From: Laccaria trichodermophora
Lineage: Eukaryota > Basidiomycota > Agaricomycetes > Agaricales > Hydnangiaceae
Length of the DNA stretch: 64,000 nt
Direction: 5' to 3'
Assembly: GCA_018417955.1 (NCBI GenBank)
Contig: JACTVC010000018.1
Location: forward strand, 310,001 to 374,000
Every line of letters starts with the position of its first letter. The first letter of the stretch is position 1. Below are positions 32,283 through 44,251 of the stretch, in pieces. The notes beneath the pieces are model-generated. The model had not been told where the DNA came from and did no database searches. It saw only the letters and a program-made list of their open reading frames with translations. Both the position numbers and the translations under genes were made by a program.

Positions 32283-35200
32283 TCATACTTCAACCAGAGT
32301 AACGTTGATCTTGACGAACAGCGTCGAAAACAGGTACTGGGACAGCTGTGAATCATGTAGGGGAAGATGTCGATAACCTGCCCAACCACATGAGTTTTCC
32401 CTGCAATATAGACGATATCAAGAGACATACCATGTTCTAAGCTCCCAAGGGGAGCACAATACACCGCAAGAGGCTCCTCCTGATCCTTATCCTCCTGCCG
32501 TCTAACCACAAACCTCACAAAAACCAAATCCATCATATCACCCACACACTCGAACGGTATCCTCAACTTCTCCTCCCACACCGGGTTAAACCCATTATTC
32601 TTCACTAGATTCGTTCTGCACGATATCGATCGACGAGGCGTAGACGGGGATCCTAAACCCCCAGCTCCAGCTGTCATCTGAGAAGGAGAAGCCAGTTCCC
32701 CAGGTGTCGGTTTTCGTGCACTGCCATGATTGGGGACCACCCATGGCCAGTCAGGGACGTGTATTGTCACCTGTACGTATGGATCGATAATAGACTTGTC
32801 CATGATCTCGTGCCCTGAGGCGTTCTTTGGTCTGGGTAGCTGTTGTGCAGAGATAATAGTGACGTCGAAGCGGTGCTGTGTACGCTTTGAGAGAAGGTCC
32901 TTGGATCCTATACGAAGCGCAAGAGGCTTCAACACGAATCCAGATCGTCCGTTCCGCTGAAACATAGCGTGATTAATCATATATCCAAGATCTTGAGAAA
33001 AACGAAGTCATCAATGTCACACCAAGAGCTGGACCAAGGGAGCATACCAAACGTTTGCCAATTCATCGCAACAAGCTGGGCACCAGCACACCAGAATCGA
33101 TGAGGCTCATAGTTCGTCGAACTTACCCTCGTGCCCTTGGGGTAGATCCTGACCATATGCGTTCGCGTGTGCTTCACCAAGTCCATCATCCCAAACTTCA
33201 GCATCTTGTTCGCCGCGTTTTCAGACAGTGAGAACATATGCACTGGTGCATACTCCTCCTTCTTGTTAATTCCGCGACATTTGACACCGACAGTGTATAC
33301 CAGCAATGCCACAAGTGCTGGCGACATTTTGAGTTTCGGTCGGGAAAGTTCAGATGCATCAGATGGGCGTCTGGCAGAATTCGTGATTGGGGGTTTCAAA
33401 GTAGTCTCGATCGGAACGGGAGAAACGGGGATTGCGGGAAGATGAGGGGACGATGGTGCTGGAGAACGTGCTCGTCTTGGGGTGGTGGATGAAGAGGTGG
33501 ACGATGAAGACGCTTTGCCCACACTTTGAACCCGCTTCAAAACGGTACTTCGAGCTTTGAGGAGCTGATCTGTCGTCAAATATCAGAACAGCTGGTTGAA
33601 TTAGTATGAGAGTAATCCAACCTTTGACACTGTCCGATTCACTCCTCCGTTTGCGTCCATTAAATACCGCCGAAGGGTCCTGCGTTACGTCTACCCAAGC
33701 CTCCGAATCTGATGTTGAAGACGCAGAAACATCAGACAAAAAGACGTCACCGCCCACAACAGGATCTGGCCCTTGAAGCAAGAGGTTCTTTGTCTAATGC
33801 GAGAATCAACTTTAGTCCACAATTGCCAGACGTGGTATAAAGGCTTACCTTCAATAATATCTTCCCCTTCAACTGTTCTGGACTCGGAAGGACCTCAATC
33901 CTCCGCCCCTCTGCCAGTTCCTCTAACGGTTGTTGAATCAAAGTGTCCTCAAACACCTCGATCATGATCGCAGCAATCATATCCTGCTGGGCCACCGAGC
34001 AGTGAACTTCCGCGGACAAAATGATTGGATAAGGCGAGGCGACAAACCCATATTTCTTGATAACCTGACAAACTTCCCGGAGTGACACCTTGGTGGTCAA
34101 TGTCTTGCCATGGAAGATCATAGGCTCATGGTCGCCGTCGAAAATGTCCACTAACATAAGAGCCAGTCAGAACATGATATTCGACGATCCAAGAAAAAAA
34201 GGACTGACATTCGACACTCCTGCAGCTGTGCAAAAGGGCTCGGATGTAGCCCTCGATCGTGCTATCGCCAATTAGCTGATGTCCGACTAGGTAGGTGTTG
34301 TGAGACGAGGAGATGAAGTACTCTGATAGAGGGCGCGTCATGTCATGGAAGACCTTGGAATGCTGATCCGAAAAGGCGCAGTTGTCCGGGGAGAGGAGGA
34401 AAGAGGTGAATGAGTCGACACTCATGGTTGTTGCTGAATCGGTATTCTTGGTATATCTGTCAAAAACAGCCTGGAGCTCATTTCGACTGAGTGTAGACTA
34501 CGTGTTGTTAGACAGCCTCCTGCAAGAGGTTTGAAAAGAGCAAGCACACCTTCTGCTTGTCCCGCATGAACTTTTCGAACGTTGCGAAAACAAAAGCACC
34601 CCCATTATCCACCATGAGTTTCTTATACAACCGATCAATTTCCGGTCTCCCCTTGAGCAGCTTGACAAACCTCCGGAAATCATCAAAGTCCAGAAATCCG
34701 CGTTGCTGCGTGTCTGCTCGCTAACCAACAGGACATCATTATCCGATGTAACTGGGAAAGAACTTGACACTCACAGTGAAAAGTCTAAACAGATCTTCCT
34801 GGTTCGAATGGATGTTCAGCCTTCTACAAAGCCTGACAACCTCTTCAAACGTCAGCTTCTCATCTCTCTCCTCGCCCGCTCCCTTCCAATGCTGTTTCTC
34901 CCACAAGGCTTCCCTCACTTCAATATTCCCAATTCCGCGCATGAGCTCCTGCCGAATGGCATGTAACTCACGCAGAGTCTTATTCCAGATCTGGAACACG
35001 TCCTTGGTTGCCACGATGAGATGTAGCGTTTTATACGCGCCATCAAGGATATAAACAATCGTAAGCCACCGATCTTCATATTCCTGCGCGAGCTGGAATT
35101 GTTGCCTATAATACCGCGCGTCCGACCCCGTCCGAATTTCCTTGATATTCTCAATCGGTACTAGAAGTAAAAATAGGTCGATAAGTACCTCGCCGGGTAT

Positions 35201-35952
35201 GAAATGAGAACAGTAGCCAACTCACTAATTTTCTGCTGTTTCGACACCGACTCCCACACGATCTGCCCCAAATCCGCGTCTAAGCGAAACACAAACTTTT
35301 TGTGCTTCTTCGCGGACACCTTGGTCATGGGTGTGCCCTGCTGCAACAGCTGCGGAACCAACACATCTTTCAGCTGTGGAGCTGACGAAGACGCGGTAGC
35401 CTGCACGGGAGATTTAACTTCCTGTCCCTCATCTTTCAGCTGAGGAGCCGACGTGGACGCGGTAGGCTGCTGCTCCTGCAAGGGAGATGTGACTTCCTGT
35501 ACCCCACTCAAGATAGACACCTCCGGGACACTTGACAGCTGAGAGCCTGCAGAATGGCGCTTATCGGAGAAGGCGGGAGCTTGTGCGGTACTAATTGTTG
35601 AATCGTCCTTCGCATCGTCAAAGAGAGGTGTCACAGCAATGGGTATATCAGACAACGAGCGCGCATGACTTCTGCCAATCTCTCCGTTCCCTCTGTCGGT
35701 CGAAGGCGCCGGCGTTCGTGGTGAACGCCCAAGACCGCCAACAGATCGTGATCGCGCGGTAGATCCTCCCACAACCTCCTGCAGTCGTCGTTTAATGGAG
35801 GCGCCTAGTCCTAGTTTGTGACGTCGGAGTGGCGGTGATCCCGGAAGCCTGGGCATGTCGGAATCGACATCGACATCAAGCTCTTGTACTGGTTGGCCGT
35901 TGCTCGTGAGGAGATTGCTCGCACGGCGTAGCATACGACTTGGATTTTCCAT
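32283..35952 (-). CDS. PLC1: Phosphoinositide-specific phospholipase C
   Basis: Hydrolyses PIP2 to IP3 and diacylglycerol at the membrane. The start at ATG 35952 (MENPSRMLRR) gives a long Ser/Pro-rich N-terminus. Then follow a PH-like region (KFVFRLDADLGQIVWES, RWLTIVYILDG), EF-hand-like helices (LTFEEVVRLCRRLNIHS, GFLDFDDFRRF), the X domain with SEYFISSSHNTYLVGHQL (first catalytic His) and MIFHGKTLTTKV (second His), PIILSAEVHCS, a Ser-rich X-Y linker, the Y domain (GVKCRGINKKEEYAPVHMFS, THMVRIYPKGTRV-SSNY-like) and a C2 domain (FDVTIISAQQLPRPKN, NGFNPVWEEKLRIPF). The final exon ends INVTLVEV with TGA at 32283-32285. About eight short introns are needed and their joins keep frame. All catalytic landmarks I looked for are present. 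Confidence 0.92.
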
Positions 35953-36381
35953 ACCGACCAAATCAGTGGCATGGAATGGGGGGAGGACGGTTTTAATAAG
36001 ATACTTACATGCCCAGCGCCTAAGTAACTGATGTGCAGTCGTTATGTAACAGGGTCTCCTTTTTCCAGTGTGATTCGGTATGACTTTAATTTAGACAACA
36101 GTGCGACATGCCAAGAGTGCACAGCAACGATCGAAAGCAAATGTAGCTTTTAAGGCAAAATGAAAAGGTGTCTATGTACCCAGTACATATGAGGGAGATG
36201 GATGTCATGACGGGGAATAAACTTGACCGGAACGAAAACAAAACGGCGATCAACGACAGAAATGAGAAGAGCTCCAGAAATCGGTGAGAACATCAAGTTC
36301 CTTCCGCGACGCAGTCATGGTCAAACCAACCTGCTTGGGGAAATGTACGTATTGGTTGGGGCAAACAAATGGGGGAGATGA
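35953..36381. other. Short intergenic space
   Basis: This is the 5' flank of the phospholipase gene and the 3' flank of the AA14-like gene. Nothing else is seen. Confidence 0.4.
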
Positions 36382-38253
36382 CTACCAGTCCCGACCCCCA
36401 TCTGCCTTACGACGATTTTGGCGATGTTGATAATGATTTGGGCGGGGTTTTCTCTTCTTGCTACATGAGGGCGCCTTATTGGGTCTACCAGCTGTCGTCG
36501 TTGAAGGGGATGCGAGGCTAGAGGACGAGGAGCGGGAGGAAGGAGCAGAGCCAGCAGGCGTGTAGTTGCTATGGGTAGTAGAATTACCACCAGAGGGTAG
36601 GGGATTGGAAGAAGGCGTAACTTTGCCAGGAATGGAGCCGGAGTCCTTTCCAGAGATCAGAACCTTGCCACTTCCAGAGTTGCTTGGAGTGGTTTGAGGC
36701 GCAGCTGAAGCGGGGGACGATGCTGCCCCAACAAAAATGTCGTTCTGAGCTCCTACAAGCCACCATGTTCATTAAATATCATCTTCTCGGTTCGAGTGAC
36801 ATGACTTACCATCCTGAAACCCAAGCTTCATATTGTACGTGGGACTCTTATGGCTACCCTCTAAATCATAACCATCAACTTCAATATTATTGCCATCGTT
36901 TTGGTTCCAATAGACCATCTGTTTCGCGCCTTTTGTGCACGCAGTCTGGTTGCCTTCGCACCAAACAGGCGGTTTTGCAACTGCAAGGGGGGTGGTCGAG
37001 GTGGCGCCAGACACACGACATTTGTAGGGCATGTGATAGATGTTTGGTTGACCGCAGCTGGAAGGAGTCAACTAAGAATTGCGGGTAAAGAGGAGGAGAA
37101 AGGGAGCTTACCCGTTCGGAACCCAACCCCACTATAGAAAGATCGAAAGAGTATGAGCGATCGCGGTCTTTCAATTAGTACAAATAGGGTGAAGTTACTG
37201 ACAGCACAGATACATCCACCAGCGGGACAGGCGGGCATGGCAGCAGGTACGTCGTACGATGTAATGCGCTTCCATGGAGTGCTGCCGGAAAATCGTTGAG
37301 AATCAGCGTAGAAAAAGATGTCATTACATACTTGTATCGCACAGAGAAGACGACCAAATTTTCAGCGGTTACTTGGCGGATGTCGGACTAATTGAAACGG
37401 AGACAATTTAGGTGTTGTGAATAAGAGGCGGATGATATCACGTACAGTGTATGAAATGGCGAACACGGTACCAGCTGCCATCGATTGGTTTTGCGTGTGC
37501 ACTATAAGACAAAATAAGCATATGTATTGACCGCTGCGATAAGTGGGAAGTAACATACTGTTCGGCGAAGTAATGCACGTTGGGACGTTCTAAGCATCAT
37601 ACAGGTCAGTATCACAATAGGAACAACATATCACGTACATAGTCTTCGGGATAGGTATTGCCGTCGGGCCAATCAGAGGTTTCACTTCCGTTGTAGGAAA
37701 GCGATGTTTTGGCGCGGTTGGAGGCGATCTCAACTGTAAACGAACCACCAGCTGGGCTGGACACAGGGGAAATGTTGCTGAGAATAGTCGTATGAGAATT
37801 AAGCAGCAAAAAACGTACAGGTCGATGTAATCCCCATCCGCTGGGGGGAAATTGTCGCACTGTATATGGAAGGGGGAAGAATCAGATCAAAAAATGTATA
37901 CGACCTGAAGGAGTTCGCACGCCGTTGATATGGTGGACTTGAAAGGCAAGAAAATGAGTGGGTGAAAACCAAAGAAAGAGAGAGGCTCACACCACCAGTC
38001 ACTCTTGGTGAGTTGATAAAGAGGAGTAACAGCGGCAGCCGAGTTGTAGTCGACAACGCCGGCTTGAACACCCTAGGCATTAACGGAATTTGAATTGATT
38101 TTGGAGACGAAAGAAACTTTTGGCACGACTCACATCAAGACAGTACATTCCCTTATGCCATGCTACCAAATGTGCGTTCACGCTTGGGATGTTGAGCCAT
38201 AGCGAGGCACCAGCGCCGAGTAGTATATGCAACAAAGTTGATATTTCGTACAT
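36382..38253 (-). CDS. AA14-type lytic polysaccharide monooxygenase
   Basis: Secreted copper enzyme; characterised AA14 members oxidise xylan on cellulose. ATG 38253 gives a signal peptide ending SVNA, so the mature protein would start with His ([12 protein letters not shown]), the first His-brace ligand. Further landmarks in order: [48 protein letters not shown] with the candidate second brace His, [66 protein letters not shown] and [13 protein letters not shown] Ser/Thr-rich linker then leads to a basic tail (KKRKPRPNH ... [10 protein letters not shown]), which is unusual. Eight or so short introns are implied and keep frame. Some databases would call this DUF7492. The fold assignment rests on remembered AA14 motifs. 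Confidence 0.78.
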
Positions 38254-40055
38254 TTCCGCGAATTTTGTGGAACTAGTCTTGCTTTGTTCCTGAACCCGAA
38301 AGAATGTTAAAATATGAAAGAGAGTGGGTTGCTGTTCCCAAAGGAAAGCCGACGAGGGGAAAGAGATGAGGAAAGAGGAAACTTTATGAGAAAGCACAAT
38401 GGCCACTGTATGGTCGCGGTACTTGAGCAAAATAGTTGAAGAAGCTAATCACAAATCAAGGGAATCAGCGGTCGGTCCGAGCCACCTAATGGACGCATAG
38501 CAGCCGTCAAAACTTGGCACCAGGAAGGGATATTACGTTGAATTCAAACTTCAAATGCAGCTAACTCCTCACCTATTTTTATGCAGCCATGCTTGCCTCC
38601 TCTGCTCTCTCAAAGTAAGCCTAAAGTCCTTGCTTATAAGATGAGTTGGCAAGAAATTGAGACATTTCAGTCCATTTCACCGTCGATGCTGTAAGGTTGT
38701 GCTGCCAATACCAGGGTTATCAATCGCGGAACCGCTCCACATCTCGAAGATTATAAGCAAGTATTCTATGTTCCACGAATAAATTTTAGGTAAGCCTAGA
38801 ATAACTTAAGGAAGGCAAAATGATGCGAACCAGGACCCATAGGACTTTTCTTCATGAGAGTTTGCCAAAAGGTATGTTTTCACCAGGATATGGGGTGGCC
38901 TTGCCGCGAGTGAGATTCTACCGCTCTCGCGACGTCTATGAATAGGTGTTGCCATGGGACCTATGTTGATTTTGCATTCCATGACTGGCGCGATGGCCCA
39001 TGGGGATTGCATGGGGAAGGTGGTGGTGGTGGTGGAAGGAATACATGATCACGTTATTGAAGGAAGGCTTTCACTCTTCAACGTTCAACTCTCACCGGTA
39101 ACGCTGCGAAGGAATGGCTAGAACCAGGATAGAACTTCAGGACACTGGCCTGCTGGAAGATGCTATTTTATGCGGTAAGGAGAGGCTATCTACTCTCGAT
39201 TTCGTCACGACTCACGGCGAAGTCCAGGTCAACTTGAGGTCCAGACTCCACCAGGCATAGCCATGGTCATATTGGCTCACTCAGTGTGGACGATTTCACA
39301 ACGCGGGCATGCTACCCGAATCTTCTGACGCCGACATGTAAGGGCACCCCTTCCCCAACCTCGTACCTCGTAACAAATTTTACCAGACTTTCCATCGCAG
39401 TGTTCTCCTGCAGGCTCCAACCCGTTCTGCGGTCATTCTCCTAGAAATGGGCATCAATATAATGGCCAGTCGATCCCCGTCGTCAGATTCGGCTCGATAA
39501 CTGTAACACCTACAGGCGATCGCCGCATGCGGTGATTCTCCCATGGTCATGTCTACCTTGCACCCATCCCGCCAAATTCATCAGGGGAATCGGCGGTCAT
39601 GTGGAATCTCTAAGAACGTCGCAATCCCGAGTCCCACAAGGTCGCACGTCGACAAGAAATCACAGAGTCTTTTTATAAGCCAATTTGATAGCGACCTTTA
39701 AAGGGGATCAGGATTGTCTATGCCCCCACTCTTCTCCTCCGCCCCTTCATGTTGGCCGCTCTAACTATCGCTCAATAACCGTCGGCTGCCGCTTAGAATC
39801 TTCTTCATCGTCTTCTTTCGAGTCTTACCCCAACTTCTGGCTTCCCAATGATGCCCATCGTCCCTCTGTTCTCCTCCCCTCATTTTTCCAGCTCTTCATT
39901 CCTTCCTCCCCTTCATTCTTCACCCACTCTACCCGCCCTTTCGGGCTTTCACACCATTCCTTCCCGATTCAGGATGGGCGTACGTTTGATACAATGGATT
40001 CAATGTCATGCCTACGTTCCCATAAACCATCAAATGAATATAATACAACAAACAG
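38254..40055. other. 1.8 kb without a supported gene
   Basis: The first 200 bases are the AA14-like gene promoter. A GGTGGTGGTGGTGG run stands at 39018-39033. The region 39730-39960 is strongly pyrimidine-rich, as in fungal promoters, and precedes the small frame at 40056. I see no family motif. Confidence 0.4.
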
Positions 40056-40346
40056 ATGACGCGACGTGGGTTCCTCAAGACCAAAATCAAGACGTACAAG
40101 TTCACAACGTGTGCAGCTAGGCTTCACGATAGGCTGTTATCCTCATTTCTTCAGCTACTATCTATGAAACATCGGATTGAGGAGGATCACCTTCGGAACA
40201 AATCTTCGTCGCAACCTAAGACGAATCTAGCACTGACGAAGTTGATCGAGCGTGCTAGCTCAGCTCATCCGAGTCAGTACGTCGACGCCAATGATTACAT
40301 TCGCAAGTTCAGTCTTCAAGCATTTCTTCAAATTTACAATACTTAG
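40056..40346 (+). CDS. Small hypothetical protein (96 aa)
   Basis: An open frame, MTRRGFLKTKIKTYKF, lies after a pyrimidine-rich upstream region. The product is basic (many Lys/Arg/His) with a predicted helical centre (LLSSFLQLLSMKHRIEEDHL). It has no signal peptide and no recognised domain. It may be a single exon of something longer or a chance frame. Confidence 0.3.
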   Translation: MTRRGFLKTKIKTYKFTTCAARLHDRLLSSFLQLLSMKHRIEEDHLRNKSSSQPKTNLALTKLIERASSAHPSQYVDANDYIRKFSLQAFLQIYNT

Positions 40347-40485
40347 GTGCCTTCGTCACTTAATTCCTACTACGTCGCTTCCAGGAGTCGCATACAATCC
40401 ATTCCCTCTTTTCGGTAGTTCTTGTCGTGTGGAAGACGGTCCTGCCAGATAACCTCTCCAGCGCCCGAAACGACAACATGGAAAA

Positions 40486-41885
40486 TCAATCCCCTCGATA
40501 TATACCCCGAAGTCCATCCTCCAGAGAGTTCTTCAACATCCTGACCAAAAACTTTGTGACAGCAGTTTGGGTCAAAAAAACACTGATTTTCTCGAGACGG
40601 GTAGCTTTTTCTGGGTGCGATCTGGAGTCGACCATCTTTATAAAAGTTGGTATGGAAAATTTCCGTAACTGATCCACATCGAACGGATCTTGGAAGTGAA
40701 TATAAATTGATTTGAGCTTGGGTAGAATAATATCAACCCCATCCGAGATTATCAAGGCCTTCATTATTGTTGAATAATCATTGGTTGAAGAAATGTCGAA
40801 ATCCTCTACATTTCCAGCAAATTTATGGAGCTCAATCGCAAGTGAATGGTCGCATTCACCATGTCTCCAACATCGTATATGTGACTGGAAGGACAAGCGA
40901 CGAATGAGGGATAAATGTGGGAAAAGGTATGCTTTGTTTTCCAAAGATGTTTTTTCCAGTTTTAATGGGCCGAGTCGAAGGGTCTGTAACTTGGGTAGAT
41001 GGAAGTTTCGTAAAACGGCTGGGGTTAAAACCGATTGGATCGATGTGTAGGACAACATGGTCAATTCCACGAGATGCGCCAGTGTAATTTTTGGACGAGA
41101 GGGAATGAGGGAACAGTCTGCGTCACCGATGATGTAGAAAACTCCGTATACGAGATTGACGCATTGTGACAAGAGTTCGTCCAAAACTGGGGGGTGTATG
41201 TAACTCGAGATAATGAGGGAAGTTATTTGAAACCAACGTATCAAGACGCTATTGAGACCCTTCCCGAACAGCGGGAAAAACATAGCAAGACGTTGTAGTC
41301 GCGGAGTGTTCTCAAAAATGGTGAGTGGCTCATCATCCGGATTCCACATCATTTCAACAGGATTATTCATGGTGAAGTACAACGGATTCAAGCTGCTGGA
41401 ATATGTTGGGAGGAAGCACGGAAAGATGCTGAGGTAGTCGGCAAAGTTCAAGTTCAAGGTCTCGAATCCGCGCCATAAGAGGGGGCAGAAAGTCATTCAA
41501 GTAGCCTTCTTCTGTGATTTCCCTTCCATCCACAGACTCGGAAATGACAGCCAAATCGAAGTTTGAGAGGGCATTCCCCAGCCTTACTAAACCAGTCCAG
41601 AACAAATTGAACGACCTGGTCCCACGAATGTTTCTCCTCGAAGCTCTCATCGTCGAGATTCAGGAATAGCTGGCTCCATAAACAAGGAGCGACCAAGATG
41701 ACTTCCCTCCAACGTGAGCATACGTGGGATAAAGTGATTGTCGTCCCACTGAGACTACCCACCAATACTTCGGAGCTTCCTTCGGGGAGATAATCCAGAA
41801 AAATTTTGCAAAGAATTTCGCTTGGGAGAGAGTTTATGGTTGGTGGTCTATTAAGGACGCTATCATCGATGTCGGCAGTGTTCAT
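40486..41885 (-). pseudogene. F-box / LRR-like protein gene with two frameshifts
   Basis: ATG 41885 (MNTADIDD) leads to the F-box INSLPSEILCKIFLDYLP and SHVCSRWREVILVAPCLWSQL, the usual start of Agaricomycete F-box proteins, which recruit SCF ubiquitin ligase. The frame shifts near 41560 (after CPLKLRFGCHF) and again near 41365 (after LESVVLHHE). The remaining frame to 40486 encodes an LRR-like region (NTPRLQRLAMFFPLFG, HLPKLQTLRLGPLKLEK, ILPKLKSIYIHF). Neither break has intron signals of usual size, so I read this as a recent pseudogene. Confidence 0.7.
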
Positions 41886-42731
41886 CGCTGGCAGCGACCT
41901 CAAAATCCAAATCTGTAAGGGCGATCGGACATTTTGGAATTCGGTAGGAGTCGGATAGGAGGCAATGTTACCGCAAAACTAGACTCATTTGTACCTCCTT
42001 TAATTAAGATCGAATATATTTATAGCAGAAGGATTCCGCTCGACGTCGATGGACGGAGCGCTTAGGCTCGTGACCAGCCTATATGATAACTTCGATATGC
42101 AGCTGATAGGCTCGTCTCCAGCCGGCTTTTCGATTACATAATTGACTCGCGTGACTCCTCAATTCGAAAAGCCAAGCTCGCCCCTTTCTTGTCATGTGCC
42201 TCGTAAGTAACGCGTAACGTCCTGTGATTATTGTGACATAGAGCTTGCGAGCGTGACTGGCTTGCGAGTCTATGCAGCTGAGCATTGAGGAGAGTGCAAA
42301 CTACAGCCCACGTGATAACTCCCTCAAGAAATGTTCGACCACCATGAATCATTCTTCTCAATCCCCGTTCAGTTGTTTGAATGAATAGTCTCCAAAACAT
42401 AACACGACTCACTACTATCATCCTGAATCCCCCATGCGATTGCCTTAAAACGTCATTGCAGGCTTGCAGCCAATCGTCGCGCATGACCCCCCTAATTCGG
42501 ACTACCCACAAAAACTCATTGTTGACCCGGGTTTTGATCCCATGGAGACTCGGACTTGATGGGGACTGGAGTCGAGTCTGTAAGGAGATGCTTGAGTTCA
42601 CGACGTGGCACTGGCTGAGGTATACATACTTCGGAGAAACTCCTCATGGCTTGGCGTTAATATTAGCAGCCCTCAGGGCATTTTTTCAAGGGTTGAACAA
42701 GGAGAAAGCTGGAGAAAGTCACGAAACGCTG

Positions 42732-42830
42732 CATATGTTGAGCGCTCCGGCTTGGCGCTAACCAATCACTTCGGTCTTGCTTCGGCCATAATCCGATCAT
42801 ATGTTGAGCGCTGGCTTGGCGCTAACCAAT
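42732..42830 (+). promoter_or_regulatory. Direct repeat with CCAAT boxes upstream of the secreted-repeat gene at 42954
   Basis: CATATGTTGAGCGCT(CC)GGCTTGGCGCTAACCAAT occurs at 42732-42766 and again at 42798-42830, both ending in CCAAT, about 50-115 bases before the TATA box. A duplicated activator site is likely. It is not present in the same form in front of the two paralogs. Confidence 0.6.
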
Positions 42831-42878
42831 TAACTGAAGAACTTGGACAGAACGCCTACTCACATACCAGCCTTCTCA

Positions 42879-42886
42879 TATAAAAA
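42879..42886 (+). promoter_or_regulatory. TATA box of secreted-repeat gene 1
   Basis: TATAAAAA lies 75 bases before ATG 42954 and is followed by GGCGATGCAT and GTTTTCGTCGAACGCAACTC, both shared with the promoters of the two paralogs. Confidence 0.7.
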
Positions 42887-42953
42887 GGTTGGCGATGCAT
42901 GCAATCACTACAAGTTTTCGTCGAACGCAACTCTTTCCAATCTTTCGCACATA

Positions 42954-43629
42954 ATGGTCAAAATCGCTGCTTCCATCCTCGCTGCTGCTGTCCTTGTCGC
43001 TGTTGCACATGCTGCTCCGTGAGTTTCTTTACTCATCGCGATATTTTCACGAAGGTGCTAACGATACGTACAACAGACGAGACGTCAGTGGTCTCGACCT
43101 GTCCAAGCGCGAAATTCCTTTGGATCTCTCTGCTCGGGACGTGCGCGACATTCTCGACCGAGACTTTGAAGAGCTCGAAGCTCGCGGGAGTATATTGACG
43201 CAGCTCACGTAAGTTCTCCACCCATCAATCAGTCAATGAATCGACAACGTTCTGATCAAAATGTATAGTGGCCTCTCCGACAAGCTCAAGGCTATTGAGA
43301 TTCAGAAGAAGGCTGCTGCTAAGGCGAAGGCTATAGCTGATGGTTTGGCTCAGCCCAGGGACTCTGAGGAGGTGGCCCAGGATATCGATATTAGCGTCAT
43401 TCAGCAGAAGGCTGCTGCTAAGGCGAAGGCTATTGCTGATGGTTTAATATCTCCTCGAGCGTCTGAGGAGGTGGCCATCGATCTTAGCGTCATTCAGCAG
43501 AAGGCTGCTGCTAAGGCGAAGGCTATAGCTGATGGTTTGATATCTCCTCGAGCGTCAGAGGAGGTGGCCATTGATAGTAGCGTCATTAAGAAGAAGACTG
43601 CCGCTACTAAAGGGGAAGGCCATAGCTGA
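42954..43629 (+). CDS. Secreted repeat protein, family member 1 (C-terminus decayed)
   Basis: The signal peptide is MVKIAASILAAAVLVAVAHA. After an intron, RDVSGLDLSKREIPLDLSAR ends in DFEELEARGSILTQL, followed by a second intron. The last exon holds three copies of a unit containing QKAAAKAKAIADGL and PR-SEEVA-D. A one-base insertion near 43610 (ACTAAAGGGGAAGG, where the repeats have AAGGCGAAGG) ends the frame at TGA 43627-43629. Downstream DNA (43630-43800) still shows family sequence (GAGCTTATGGAGCGCGAG, GAGGTCTTCGAGCGGGAC) but with in-frame TAG codons. The product is probably a shortened protein or inactive. Function is unknown. Confidence 0.65.
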
Positions 43630-44114
43630 TGGCTTGCTAAGTAGCTGATGGTGCGATAGGATGAGGAGCTTATGGAGCGCGAGCTTGACGATGAGCTCCT
43701 CAAGCGTGACTAGGATGAGGAGGTCTTCGAGCGGGACATAGCTGAGTAGGATCTGTATGAACGGGAATTTGATGAGATGTTCGAGAGCGACCTTTGAGAT
43801 TAGATACCAGATGATGTTCGGGTTTTTCATTGATAAAACAAATTCCTGAGGATTGGAAGGCTTGACAACACCGATCTCTTAAGTGAGATGCCAGTGAGTA
43901 GCCCGTTTGTGGGTGCCATTTTGAGTCAACCATCTTTACAAGAGTTGCCACGGAAATTTCGCGTTATATTAACCCCATCCAAGACTATCAAGGTCTTTAT
44001 TTCAGGTGGAAAGGCTTGACGTAGTCCTCAGACCGACGCGTCGCGTCAAGTCGCGTCTTGCAGCGCTTTCACATGACCAGGTTTGATGGGTAGGCGAAAA
44101 CACAGCCTCTCTGA
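43630..44114. other. Decayed 3' part of family member 1 and spacer
   Basis: 43640-43790 preserves the nine-residue repeat coding pattern in one frame but contains several TAG codons. From about 43850 a short stretch (GGGTGCCATTTTGAGTCAAC, CCATCTTTACAAGAGTTG) resembles the 3' part of the F-box pseudogene at 40618-40650, suggesting a duplicated fragment. Confidence 0.5.
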
Positions 44115-44121
44115 TATAAAA
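44115..44121 (+). promoter_or_regulatory. TATA box of secreted-repeat gene 2
   Basis: TATAAAA in CTCTGATATAAAAACCTCGG, 137 bases before ATG 44252. The downstream leader (CCAGCTGGTCTCATCCCCCC-like, then GAGTTTTCGTTGAACGCAAC) is almost identical to that of gene 3. Confidence 0.75.
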
Positions 44122-44251
44122 ACCTCGGCGATGTATTCAGGTTCTTCAGCTGGTCTCATCCCCCCATCACTACAGAGTTTTCGTTGAACGCAACTCTTTC
44201 TCTTTCCCCAATCTTTTGCTTAATCAATCCGCTCACGACAAAATAAACGTA

